A stretch of 13,299 nt of DNA, taken from contig CADCOX010000321.1 in assembly GCA_902803195.1 (NCBI GenBank), positions 1-13,299 of the forward strand. Direction: 5' to 3'. The DNA is from an uncultured Bacteroidales bacterium (lineage in GTDB: Bacteria; Bacteroidota; Bacteroidia; Bacteroidales; Bacteroidaceae). Made by a program: the position numbers and the translations under genes. Below are positions 6,842-13,299 of the stretch, piece by piece; the stretch's first letter is position 1; the number at the start of each line of letters is the position of its first letter. A model generated the notes under the pieces. That model searched no databases. It saw only the letters and a list, made by a program, of their open reading frames with translations, and was not told where the DNA came from.

Positions 6842-6874
6842 CAAAGGTATAGATAAATGAGAAACAACGCCAAC
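6842..6874 (-). promoter_or_regulatory. Probable promoter of the ATPase gene
   Basis: Read on the - strand, TACCTTTG (6849-6842) fits the TAnnTTTG -7 box, and GTTG (6874-6871) lies 21 bases upstream as a partial -33 box. It points at the TTG-started ATPase and leaves a leader of about 80 bases. That leader contains the 8-bp palindrome GACCGGTC (6803-6810), a possible operator. Confidence 0.55.
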
Positions 6875-6951
6875 GAAAAAAAGGGAATAAGAACCGATTT
6901 TGGATTCTTATTCCCATTAAGAATAGATTCAGAATGGAAGTCTTGGCTTAT

Positions 6952-7064
6952 TTTCGCAAGCTCCGATGGCTTGGGAAGTTAAGAAGTTAAGACGATACCA
7001 TTATCGGTTGTTACCCTTGGTTGAATAGCATTTGACAAAGGATTCGTCTTAACTTCTTAACTTC
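6952..7064. repeat. Dispersed palindromic element, copy 2 (core inverted)
   Basis: TTTCGCAAGCTCCG (6952-6965) leads to a 21-bp arm at 6975-6995, made of GAAGTTAA twice plus GACGA. Its perfect reverse complement lies at 7044-7064, across a 48-bp core. The core, read in reverse complement, aligns with the core of copy 1 (shared TGCTATTCAACCA.GGGTA.CAACC), roughly four bases in five by eye. The left flank matches copy 1 in the same direction, so the core is inverted relative to its surroundings. The element lies between the peptidase gene's stop codon and the ATPase promoter. Confidence 0.82.
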
Positions 7065-7092
7065 TTAACTCCTTAACTTCTTACCTCCTTAC
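7049..7092. repeat. Tandem octamer array TTAACTTC
   Basis: Five and a half consecutive 8-bp units (7049-7092) read TTAACTTC, TTAACTTC, TTAACTCC, TTAACTTC, TTACCTCC, TTAC. The reverse complement GAAGTTAA is the unit in the left arm of both palindromic elements and in the 35-bp repeats near 406-544. The array ends 3 bases before the stop codon of the peptidase gene. Confidence 0.85.
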
Positions 7093-7094
7093 AA

Positions 7095-8684
7095 CTATCG
7101 CCCGATTTTCCGACAAGACGAAACATCCTCGCGCAATATTTGTAGGTGCTTCATACGAAAAAACATCGCCTGCCACGAGACATTCATCTCTTTCGCCAGG
7201 GCATGAATGAGCACATTACATCGCTTGTAATTGACAGGCTGGTTGTCAAACCAAATATACCCCATGTTCCGCTCGCGTTCGGTGAAGTGATAATAGGCCA
7301 AAGCATAAACATACACTTCGGGCATCAAGAGCGTAGCCGCAAAGACATTGGCCTGATATTCTAATCGCTTGGTATTCACCGCATCAGAAAGATAACAGAT
7401 GAGCGACTGGTCATTCTCTTCATAGGCTACAATATGGTCGCGCAGTGGGCCGCTATGAAGATAATAGTGCCCCAACTCATGGCCAACAGTGAAGCGAAAC
7501 CGACTTTCCTGATTCTGCAGCTCAGGGCTGATGGTGATCGTGCGATTCTGCACGTCAAGCCGACCGAGCTGACCTTCCGGCAGCATGCCCCATTGAAAGA
7601 TAAGATGCTCCTTCTCAAACAGATTCTCAAAACCCAAAACCTCGAAACCCTGCATGTGCAAGTCAGGACGTAGGCTTTCGGCTTTCCGTGCGATGTCAGC
7701 ATAGGACAGATTTCGAACAGGCAGCAAGAGCTTCTCGTCCACAGGAACTTCCATCGCCGTAAGCCATTCTGCGAGCGAGAAGTAACTATAATCATAGATG
7801 AACAAACCTGCATCCATCTCTTCGCCCAGAAGGGCTTGGGCTAAACGCATCATCCTGGAACTGTCGTTCAGCGTACGCGGCAAGGTCAAAGACATCTCGC
7901 CATGAATATTTACGCGGCAGAGGGCTACATTATAGTTTTCGGCCGCACTCATGACGTCCTTGGTAAAGCCTTTGTTGCTGACAATGGCGAGCTTGCAGTG
8001 GTGAAAGTTCTGATAATGATACAATAACATTGCGAAATCATCTTTCGTCACTTGCCTTTCCACGCACTCAAAGGCCAGCAGCATTGACGGCTTGTTGGAC
8101 TGCCGGAAAGACTCGTTGAAATAGACTTCCACACAAATGGACGGCTGAATATGGAACATGTCCTCTTTTTCATATCGAGGCCCTTCTTTCACCACGCACC
8201 TATTATTGCCGTACGTCGTACTGATATGATTCCTCAGGGACTGCAGCATCACATCCCTAATGATGGGCTTCGTTTCGACAGTGGTCTCACCCTCATTCCC
8301 ATCTTCTTTCAACAGCCTCTCGATGACGGAGCCATATTTCTTCAGCCATTTGTTGTCTGGCAATGTGTCATAATTCTTCACATCAGACCGACTCACATTT
8401 CCGCCGCCCTTCTGCATACTTGCCGCCAAAGCCTTGGCTGTCTCGCCCTTCATGGATGGACAGACCCTTATCACCAACCCTGCGAAATTAAGCCTGGACA
8501 ATTTATCCTTGAGCACACCTATTCTGTTGATACTAACGAAGCGCACAACTTCCCACAATCCCTTATTGCCTTGTGACTTTATCCAAGGCGCCACATTACG
8601 CTCTATCCTTTCAGCCCACCTCTCGAACTCGTCGGGCTGAAGAATCATTCTCTGATATGAGGGGTCTAAATCATGATAACTCAT
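7095..8684 (-). CDS. ImmA/IrrE-family zinc metallopeptidase fused to a nuclease-like domain
   Basis: The C-terminal half of this 529-residue protein is an ImmA/IrrE peptidase: H402-ELG-H406 inside 'FTVGHELGHYYLHSG' is the zinc motif, and 'RLEYQANVFAATLLMP' (440-455) supplies the likely third ligand, E442. Such enzymes usually cut repressors or other regulators after stress or phage signals. Residues ~185-260 ('MLLAFECVERQVTKDDF...KLAIVSNKGFTKDVMSAAENYNVALCRV') have the strand-helix pattern of Mrr-like restriction-endonuclease folds. The expected E-x-K reads E206-C-V208, so the catalytic Lys is missing and this part may only bind DNA. Residues 1-130 are not recognised, and no helix-turn-helix is evident. 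The start codon at 8684 lies inside a 27-bp tandem repeat. The peptidase call is strong; the nuclease-like call is an inference. Confidence 0.85.
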   Translation of the reverse strand: MSYHDLDPSYQRMILQPDEFERWAERIERNVAPWIKSQGNKGLWEVVRFVSINRIGVLKDKLSRLNFAGLVIRVCPSMKGETAKALAASMQKGGGNVSRSDVKNYDTLPDNKWLKKYGSVIERLLKEDGNEGETTVETKPIIRDVMLQSLRNHISTTYGNNRCVVKEGPRYEKEDMFHIQPSICVEVYFNESFRQSNKPSMLLAFECVERQVTKDDFAMLLYHYQNFHHCKLAIVSNKGFTKDVMSAAENYNVALCRVNIHGEMSLTLPRTLNDSSRMMRLAQALLGEEMDAGLFIYDYSYFSLAEWLTAMEVPVDEKLLLPVRNLSYADIARKAESLRPDLHMQGFEVLGFENLFEKEHLIFQWGMLPEGQLGRLDVQNRTITISPELQNQESRFRFTVGHELGHYYLHSGPLRDHIVAYEENDQSLICYLSDAVNTKRLEYQANVFAATLLMPEVYVYALAYYHFTERERNMGYIWFDNQPVNYKRCNVLIHALAKEMNVSWQAMFFRMKHLQILREDVSSCRKIGR

Positions 8685-8750
8685 AATGGAATCTGAATCA
8701 TGTTAACTTATAATGGAATCTAAATCATGTTAACTCATAATGGAATATAT
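8670..8750 (-). repeat. Three 27-bp tandem repeats covering the peptidase start codon
   Basis: Units at 8670-8696, 8697-8723 and 8724-8750 share ATCATG(A/T)TAACT.ATAATGGAAT. Read on the - strand, the gene-proximal unit carries the real start, ATGAGTTATCATGAT. The farthest unit has the same ATGAGT but runs straight into TAA, and the middle one has ATAAGT. The leader thus contains near-copies of the translation start region, one of them a two-codon ORF. Confidence 0.85.
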
Positions 8751-8797
8751 GTCGCTTTTTTTGCATGTTATCCCGAACCGTTATTGACATGACGCTG

Positions 8798-8805
8798 CAA
8801 AGATA
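8798..8805 (-). promoter_or_regulatory. -7 box of the peptidase gene
   Basis: On the - strand TATCTTTG (8805-8798) matches TAnnTTTG exactly. No good TTTG -33 box was found at the usual distance. Transcription from here would have a ~105-base leader that includes the 27-bp repeats. Confidence 0.5.
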
Positions 8806-8860
8806 CAAAATTTATGCAACTGATTACACTTTTTCCTCCTTTTCTTTCGCCCTTTCACAA

Positions 8861-8878
8861 TAACTTTGACTATCTTTG
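8861..8878 (+). promoter_or_regulatory. Paired -7 boxes for the four-helix-bundle gene
   Basis: Two TAnnTTTG matches ten bases apart on the + strand, TAACTTTG (8861-8868) and TATCTTTG (8871-8878), precede the 9-bp repeat leader. A convincing -33 box is lacking for both. They point away from the peptidase promoter at 8798, so the two genes are divergently transcribed. Confidence 0.5.
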
Positions 8879-8895
8879 CCCCCGAAAAGAGAGAA

Positions 8896-9003
8896 ATAGA
8901 AACTATAGATGACATAGAAACTATAGAAGCTATAGAAACTATAGAAACTATAGAGACTATAGAAGCCATAGAATCTATATCCTCTATAAAATCTATATAA
9001 TCT
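8896..9003. repeat. Twelve tandem 9-bp repeats (consensus ATAGAAACT)
   Basis: Twelve consecutive 9-mers run in exact register from 8896 to 9003. Four are perfect ATAGAAACT (8896, 8914, 8932, 8941); the rest vary, increasingly so toward the right (ATATCCTCT, ATAAAATCT, ATATAATCT). They lie between the -7 boxes and the ATG at 9048, so they would be transcribed as leader. On the + strand they read (Ile-Glu-Thr)n, but without an ATG and in a different frame from the gene; on the - strand they read (Ser-Phe-Tyr)n. Neither is likely to be a protein. A C-rich tract with eight C (9012-9019) follows. Confidence 0.9.
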
Positions 9004-9047
9004 CTCCCTCTCCCCCCCCTCATTCAACCATTAGACCCCATTCAGCT

Positions 9048-9823
9048 ATGCAAAACGATGATCAGAAGCCGAGGAAGCCTTACAAGAGCATCTACAAAAA
9101 AGTGACGAACTGGAAGAACTTGTGGTTCTATCAGAAGTCGGAAGTGCTCTACCAGCTGACATTTGTCTTTTGCGAGCGCTTCCTGCCTGCTTATGGCGAC
9201 CGAACGGTAGATCAGATGGTGCAGACTGCACGATCGGGCAAGCAAAACATCGTGGAGGGGTCTGAGGATGGCAAGACATCGACGGAGATGGAGGCTAAGC
9301 TGATGAATGTGGCACGCTCCAGCATCAGCGAGCTTCGGCAGGACTACAGGATTTCCTGCATGCACGGCGCCTGCCCCTGTGGGATGCCTCGCATCCTCGC
9401 TTCCAACCTATGCAGGACTTCACACGCCGACATAACGCCCTCGCCGACTACGAGCCGTATTTCCATACGTGGACGGCCGAAGAGATGGCTAATACGGGGC
9501 TCACCCTTTGCTATCAGGTCGATGCGATGATGAATAAGTTCATGGATGGGCTGGAGCATACCTTTGTCACCGAGGGAGGCATCAAGGAACGTATGTTTCG
9601 GGCCCGAACTGGCTTCCGACAACAGCAGGATCAACGGCTCGCGACCCTCGAACAGGCCTTGTCAGACCTCGAACGGCGACTGGCTGAAGCAGAGGCTGAA
9701 GCAACCCATTGGCAAGCGGCTTACAATGACCTCCGCGCAAGGGCTATAAAGGCCTATAACGAGCTGAAAGAGGAAGTGGAGAGGCTAAAGAAGGAGGAAA
9801 AACAAGCCTCTAAACAAAATTAA
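9048..9823 (+). pseudogene. Four-helix-bundle 'suffix' protein gene, broken by a -1 frameshift
   Basis: Residues ~25-98 from ATG 9048 match the four-helix-bundle family related to proteins encoded in 23S rRNA intervening sequences. Examples are 'LWFYQKSEVLYQLTFVFCERFLPAYGDRTVDQM', 'QTARSGKQNIVEGSEDGKTS' and 'LMNVARSSISELRQDY'. After Tyr at 9345-9347 this frame turns to nonsense. The next frame continues the family sequence from GAT at 9350: DFLHARRLPLWDASHPRFQPMQDFTRRHNALADYEPYF, then a long Glu/Lys/Arg-rich coiled coil to TAA at 9821-9823. Adding one base near 9348 would restore a protein of about 258 residues. The first frame would otherwise run to 9530. Function of the family is unknown. 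A sequencing error, true decay or rare frameshifting are all possible; no slippery heptamer is seen at the site. Confidence 0.85.
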
Positions 9824-10052
9824 CAATCATCAGCTCACGCATGCGGAACAACCATTTGCCCCCACACTTGCAAGAACGCGGCTTTCACGCATGAGCGGAG
9901 GGGATGAATCCATCTTTCCATTCCTCTTCTTGAACACCACTTTTTCAAACTTCGAAACATGAATCAGACGGAGGCGGGACTGATTTTCGTCAAAAAGAAG
10001 GTTGAAAATACAATTATCAGCACAAAATGGAAGGATTCTCAGACATTATTTG

Positions 10053-10060
10053 TAATTTTG
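10053..10060 (+). promoter_or_regulatory. -7 box of the NfnA-NfnB-like gene
   Basis: TAATTTTG fits the TAnnTTTG consensus and lies 55 bases before the ATG at 10116. No clear TTTG appears 19-21 bases upstream. The remaining spacer from 9824 shows only short imperfect inverted repeats (GCTCACGCATG near 9833 against GCATGAGC near 9889) and no gene. Confidence 0.6.
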
Positions 10061-10115
10061 CGGCGATATACATAGATTATTACTACATTATCATAACACA
10101 AAACCAAAGAAAACA

Positions 10116-12494
10116 ATGAACAAAATCGTTGCTAAGGAGCAGTTCTCCGAGAAAGTATATAAGTTGGTGGTAGAAGCACCGCTGATTGCGAAAGCACGCC
10201 GTGCTGGTCACTTCGTCATCGTACGCGTGGACCAGAAGGGCGAGCGCATGCCACTCACTATTGCCGATGCCGACACCCAAGCTGGCACCATCACGCTTGT
10301 TGTCCAGACGGTAGGCGTCTCGAGTACTAAGCTCTGCAACCTCAATGTAGGCGATGAGATTGCCGATGTGGTAGGCCCTCTCGGTAAAGCCACTCACATT
10401 GAGAACTTTGGCACCGTCGTCTGCGCAGGCGGTGGTGTAGGTGTGGCTCCTATGCTTCCCATCATCAAGGCACTGAAGGCAGCCGGCAACCGCGTTGTCA
10501 GCGTTCTCGCAGGCCGTTCCAAGGACTTGATTATCCTTGAGGATGAAGTCCGCAAGCACTCCGACGAGGTCATCATCATGACCGACGATGGTTCGTATGG
10601 TCAGAAAGGCGTAGTCACCGTGGGCATCGAGCAAGTCATCCAGCGCGAGCAGGTCGACAAGGTGTTTGCCATCGGTCCCGCCATCATGATGAAGTTCTGC
10701 TGCTTGTTGACCAAGAAATACAACATCTCGACGGATGTCTCGCTGAACACCATCATGGTCGACGGCACTGGCATGTGTGGTGCTTGCCGTATCACCGTTG
10801 GCGGCAAGACCAAGTTCGTCTGCGTGGATGGTCCTGAGTTCGACGGACATGAAGTAGATTTCGACGAGATGCTCTCGCGTATGACAGCCTTCAAACCCGA
10901 GGAACAGGAAGCCCTCGCCGCCTTCCAACAAGCAGCAGCCACTGCCTCCTCCGTCACTCCCTCCGAAACGGAAGCACCCTCTGTCCCGTCCTTTACCCGC
11001 GATTCTATCGCGGACAACACCCCCGCCTCTGACGAGGACACCGCATCCCTCACCGATCGCACAGCCCCCTGGCGCGAAGAGCTCCGCAAGAGCATGAAGG
11101 CCAAGGAACGTACAGCCATCCCCCGTGTGGTCATGCCCGAGCTTGATCCCGTGTACCGCGCCACTACTCGCACCGAAGAGGTCAACAAGGGCCTCACCAA
11201 AGAGCAGGCTCTCCTCGAAGCTAAGCGCTGCCTCGACTGCGCCAAGCCCACTTGCATGGAAGGCTGCCCGGTCAACATCCAGATTCCTTCGTTCATCAAG
11301 AACATCGAGCGCGGTAATTTCCTCGGAGCTGCCAAGGTGTTGAAGCAGACCTCTGCCCTACCCGCTGTCTGCGGTCGTGTATGCCCACAGGAGAAACAAT
11401 GCGAGGCACGCTGCATCCACTTGAAGATGAACGAACCCGCAGTAGCCATTGGCAACCTCGAACGCTTCGCAGCCGACTATGAGCGCGAGAGCGGACAGAT
11501 TGCCATCCCCGAATGTGCTCCTGCCAACGGCAAGAAGATTGCTGTCGTGGGTTCTGGTCCTTCGGGCCTCTCCTTCGCAGGCGATATGGCCAAGTATGGC
11601 TACGATGTCACCGTCTTCGAGGCTCTTCACGAGATTGGCGGCGTACTCAAATATGGTATCCCTGAGTTCCGTCTGCCCAATGCCATCGTAGATGTCGAGA
11701 TTCAGAACCTCGAGCGTATGGGCGTACATTTCGTCAAGGACTGCATCATCGGCAAGACCATTACCGTCGAAGAACTTGAGCAGCAGGGCTTTGCCGGCAT
11801 CTTCGTAGGCTCTGGTGCGGGACTGCCCAACTTCATGAACATCCCTGGCGAGAACCTCAAAGGCATCATGTCCTCCAACGAATACCTGACGCGTATCAAC
11901 CTGATGGACGCCTCCAACGCCGAGTCCGACACCCCCATCCATCGTGCCAAGAACGTGATGGTCGTTGGTGGTGGCAATACGGCCATGGACTCTTGCCGTA
12001 CGGCCAAGCGTCTTGGTGCTGAACGAGTCTTCATTGCCTATCGTCGTTCTGAAGCAGAGATGCCTGCCCGTCTCGAAGAAGTGAAGCACGCCAAGGAAGA
12101 AGGCATCGAATTCCTCACGCTCCACAATCCCATTGAATACTTGTCCGACGAACAAGGCAATGTGCGCGCTGTCGTTCTGCAGAAGATGGAACTTGGCGAG
12201 CCCGATGCCAGCGGTCGTCGTTCACCTCAGCCCATCCCTGGCGCTACCGAGACTATCGACATTGACCAAGCCATCGTAGCCGTTGGCGTATCACCCAATC
12301 CCATCGTCCCCACCAGCATCGAAGGCCTTGAATTAGGTCGCAAGAACACGATTGTTGTGGGCGAGAATATGCAGACCAACATACCGACCATCTTTGCAGG
12401 TGGCGACATCGTCCGCGGAGGCGCTACTGTCATCCTGGCTATGGGCGATGGTCGACGTGCTGCACAAAACATGCATGAATATCTGAACAAATGA
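10116..12494 (+). CDS. Fused NfnA-NfnB-like flavoprotein (DHODB NAD-binding subunit / NADPH-dependent glutamate synthase small subunit)
   Basis: The 792-residue protein joins two units. Residues 1-~260 form a ferredoxin-reductase-like FAD/NAD module (PyrK/NfnA type). It has 'CAGGGVGVAPMLPIIKAL' (~108-125) and a C-terminal [2Fe-2S] site, C221-GAC224 and C236; an Asp at 216 may be the fourth ligand, as I recall for NfnA. A Ser/Thr/Pro-rich linker (~266-318) follows. The second unit is GltD/NfnB-like: Cys clusters for two [4Fe-4S] centres ('CLDCAKPTCMEGCP' ~371-384, 'CGRVCPQEKQCEARC' ~419-433), an FAD Rossmann motif 'VVGSGPSGLSFAG' (~477), a nucleotide motif 'VMVVGGGNTAMDS' (~615) and the closing 'FAGGDIVRGGATVILAMGDGRRAA' (~759). 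It likely moves electrons among NADH, NADPH and ferredoxin in the cytoplasm. The start follows the -7 box; the TGA overlaps the next ATG. Whether it bifurcates electrons is inferred. Confidence 0.93.
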   Translation: MNKIVAKEQFSEKVYKLVVEAPLIAKARRAGHFVIVRVDQKGERMPLTIADADTQAGTITLVVQTVGVSSTKLCNLNVGDEIADVVGPLGKATHIENFGTVVCAGGGVGVAPMLPIIKALKAAGNRVVSVLAGRSKDLIILEDEVRKHSDEVIIMTDDGSYGQKGVVTVGIEQVIQREQVDKVFAIGPAIMMKFCCLLTKKYNISTDVSLNTIMVDGTGMCGACRITVGGKTKFVCVDGPEFDGHEVDFDEMLSRMTAFKPEEQEALAAFQQAAATASSVTPSETEAPSVPSFTRDSIADNTPASDEDTASLTDRTAPWREELRKSMKAKERTAIPRVVMPELDPVYRATTRTEEVNKGLTKEQALLEAKRCLDCAKPTCMEGCPVNIQIPSFIKNIERGNFLGAAKVLKQTSALPAVCGRVCPQEKQCEARCIHLKMNEPAVAIGNLERFAADYERESGQIAIPECAPANGKKIAVVGSGPSGLSFAGDMAKYGYDVTVFEALHEIGGVLKYGIPEFRLPNAIVDVEIQNLERMGVHFVKDCIIGKTITVEELEQQGFAGIFVGSGAGLPNFMNIPGENLKGIMSSNEYLTRINLMDASNAESDTPIHRAKNVMVVGGGNTAMDSCRTAKRLGAERVFIAYRRSEAEMPARLEEVKHAKEEGIEFLTLHNPIEYLSDEQGNVRAVVLQKMELGEPDASGRRSPQPIPGATETIDIDQAIVAVGVSPNPIVPTSIEGLELGRKNTIVVGENMQTNIPTIFAGGDIVRGGATVILAMGDGRRAAQNMHEYLNK

Positions 12495-13299
12495 ACAGAC
12501 TGATTGTACTGACTGCCGCCGCTTTCCTTGCCTTATCGGCCTTTGCTCAAAAGCGAAGAGTCGCCAAGGCACCTGCCATTCCTACCATGGAACTGGCCCG
12601 TCAAGCTATGGCTGCCTATGATTTCGACCGAGCTGAGGAAGCACTCACCAAAGAGATTGCGGCCCTCAAGAAGAAGAAACAATCGACGCTGCATGCCGAG
12701 AACCTGTTGCACGCGGCCATACAGGGGCGCTCCAAGCTCCATGCCACAGAGCGTATCACCATCATCGATAGCGTCGTCTGTGCAGCCGATGATGCCCTCC
12801 AGGCTATCCGTGTCAGCCGTGAGAATGGACGCATAGACACCTACGCATCTACTTATCACACAACCGATTCGCTCGGAGCAACACTCTATGAGAACGAGTT
12901 GGCCAACAAACGCTATCTGGCAGTTGCTAAGCCACCTACGCCCGAGGATTCGATTGCATCCTTGCATCTGGCTGTATCCGACAAGATAGGCGAACAGTGG
13001 TCCACTCCTGTTGCCCTGACGGGACTCAACGATGACGACCTCTCGCAGAACTTCCCGTTCCTGCTCTCCGATGGCATCACGCTCTATTACGCGGCAACAG
13101 GCCCCGAGAGCATGGGAGGCTATGACATTTTTGTCAGTCGTGCCGATGGCGAGGACGGTTCCTTCCTCTCACCCGAGAATGTGGGCTTCCCCTTCAACTC
13201 TCCGGCCAACGACTACCTCCTTGTCATCGATGAGTTCAACCAATTGGGATGGTTCGTCACCGACCGTAGACAACCCGAAGGTCAGGTGTGCGTCTACAC
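12491..13299 (+). CDS. Exported PD40 beta-propeller protein (3' end outside window)
   Basis: ATG 12491 overlaps the preceding TGA (ATGA), so the two genes are translationally coupled in one transcript. The frame stays open to the window edge, giving 269 codons. It begins with a signal peptide, MNRLIVLTAAAFLALSAFAQ, with a probable cut after Ala-19. Residues ~35-130 are helical and may hold a TPR-like repeat ('MELARQAMAAYDFDRAEEALTKEIAAL'). From ~185 the segments 'FPFLLSDGITLYYAATGPESMGGYDIFVSRADG' and 'NVGFPFNSPANDYLLVIDE...GWFVTDRRQPEGQVCVY' match PD40/TolB-like propeller blades common in Bacteroidetes envelope proteins. It probably sits in the periplasm or outer envelope. There is no obvious functional link with the redox enzyme in front of it. 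The domain call is moderately secure; the function is unknown. Confidence 0.75.
   Translation, partial: MNRLIVLTAAAFLALSAFAQKRRVAKAPAIPTMELARQAMAAYDFDRAEEALTKEIAALKKKKQSTLHAENLLHAAIQGRSKLHATERITIIDSVVCAADDALQAIRVSRENGRIDTYASTYHTTDSLGATLYENELANKRYLAVAKPPTPEDSIASLHLAVSDKIGEQWSTPVALTGLNDDDLSQNFPFLLSDGITLYYAATGPESMGGYDIFVSRADGEDGSFLSPENVGFPFNSPANDYLLVIDEFNQLGWFVTDRRQPEGQVCVY

Noticed and set aside
8824..9027. - strand frame encoding Ser-Phe-Tyr repeats
   Set aside because: It comes only from the 9-bp tandem array, which stays open in any frame without a stop, and it opposes the likely promoter of the four-helix gene.
10083..10931. 282-codon - strand frame across the start of the NfnA-like region
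   Set aside because: Antisense to a conserved flavoprotein domain and without recognisable motifs.

Overview
The window looks like chromosome of a Bacteroidales bacterium, most likely Prevotella or a close relative. Three things suggest this: Bacteroidetes-type promoters (a TAnnTTTG -7 box, in one case with a clear TTTG -33 box), protein families typical of the group (a DUF4369/TlpA-like thiol-disulfide protein, a BT4734-like primase, a four-helix-bundle 'suffix' protein, a fused NfnA-NfnB flavoprotein), and no dependence on Shine-Dalgarno sequences. The species cannot be fixed from the sequence alone.

Left part (1-3830, + strand) is core metabolism. It holds the end of L-arabinose isomerase with a clean terminator, then a 390-bp spacer with a 35-bp tandem repeat and a long polypyrimidine tract, then a secreted TlpA/ResA-like thiol-disulfide protein. 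An FGGY sugar kinase follows, with its own textbook promoter, and is probably the ribulokinase or xylulokinase partner of the isomerase. The kinase is followed by three tandem terminator-like hairpins.

Middle part (about 3830-9823) is an accessory island between core genes. Three genes lie on the - strand: an ImmA/IrrE-type zinc peptidase fused to what looks like a degenerate Mrr-like nuclease domain, a RepA-like RecA-fold ATPase, and a BT4734-like primase with a C-terminal Cys/His cluster. Just past the primase is a six-copy, 22-bp iteron-like array, so primase, helicase and iterons together resemble a minimal replication module. Facing away from the peptidase gene is a four-helix-bundle gene on the + strand that is broken by a single-base frameshift. 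Nearly every intergenic gap in the island is filled with repeats: a pair of elements whose flanks point the same way but whose cores are inverted, a 103-bp-period direct repeat, octamer arrays, a 27-bp triplication over the peptidase start codon, and twelve copies of a 9-mer in the leader of the four-helix gene. No integrase, transposase or tRNA is visible.

Right part (10116-13299, + strand) returns to core genes. A large fused NfnA-NfnB-like NAD(P)H:ferredoxin/glutamate-synthase-type flavoprotein has a stop codon that overlaps the start of an exported PD40 beta-propeller protein, which runs off the window.
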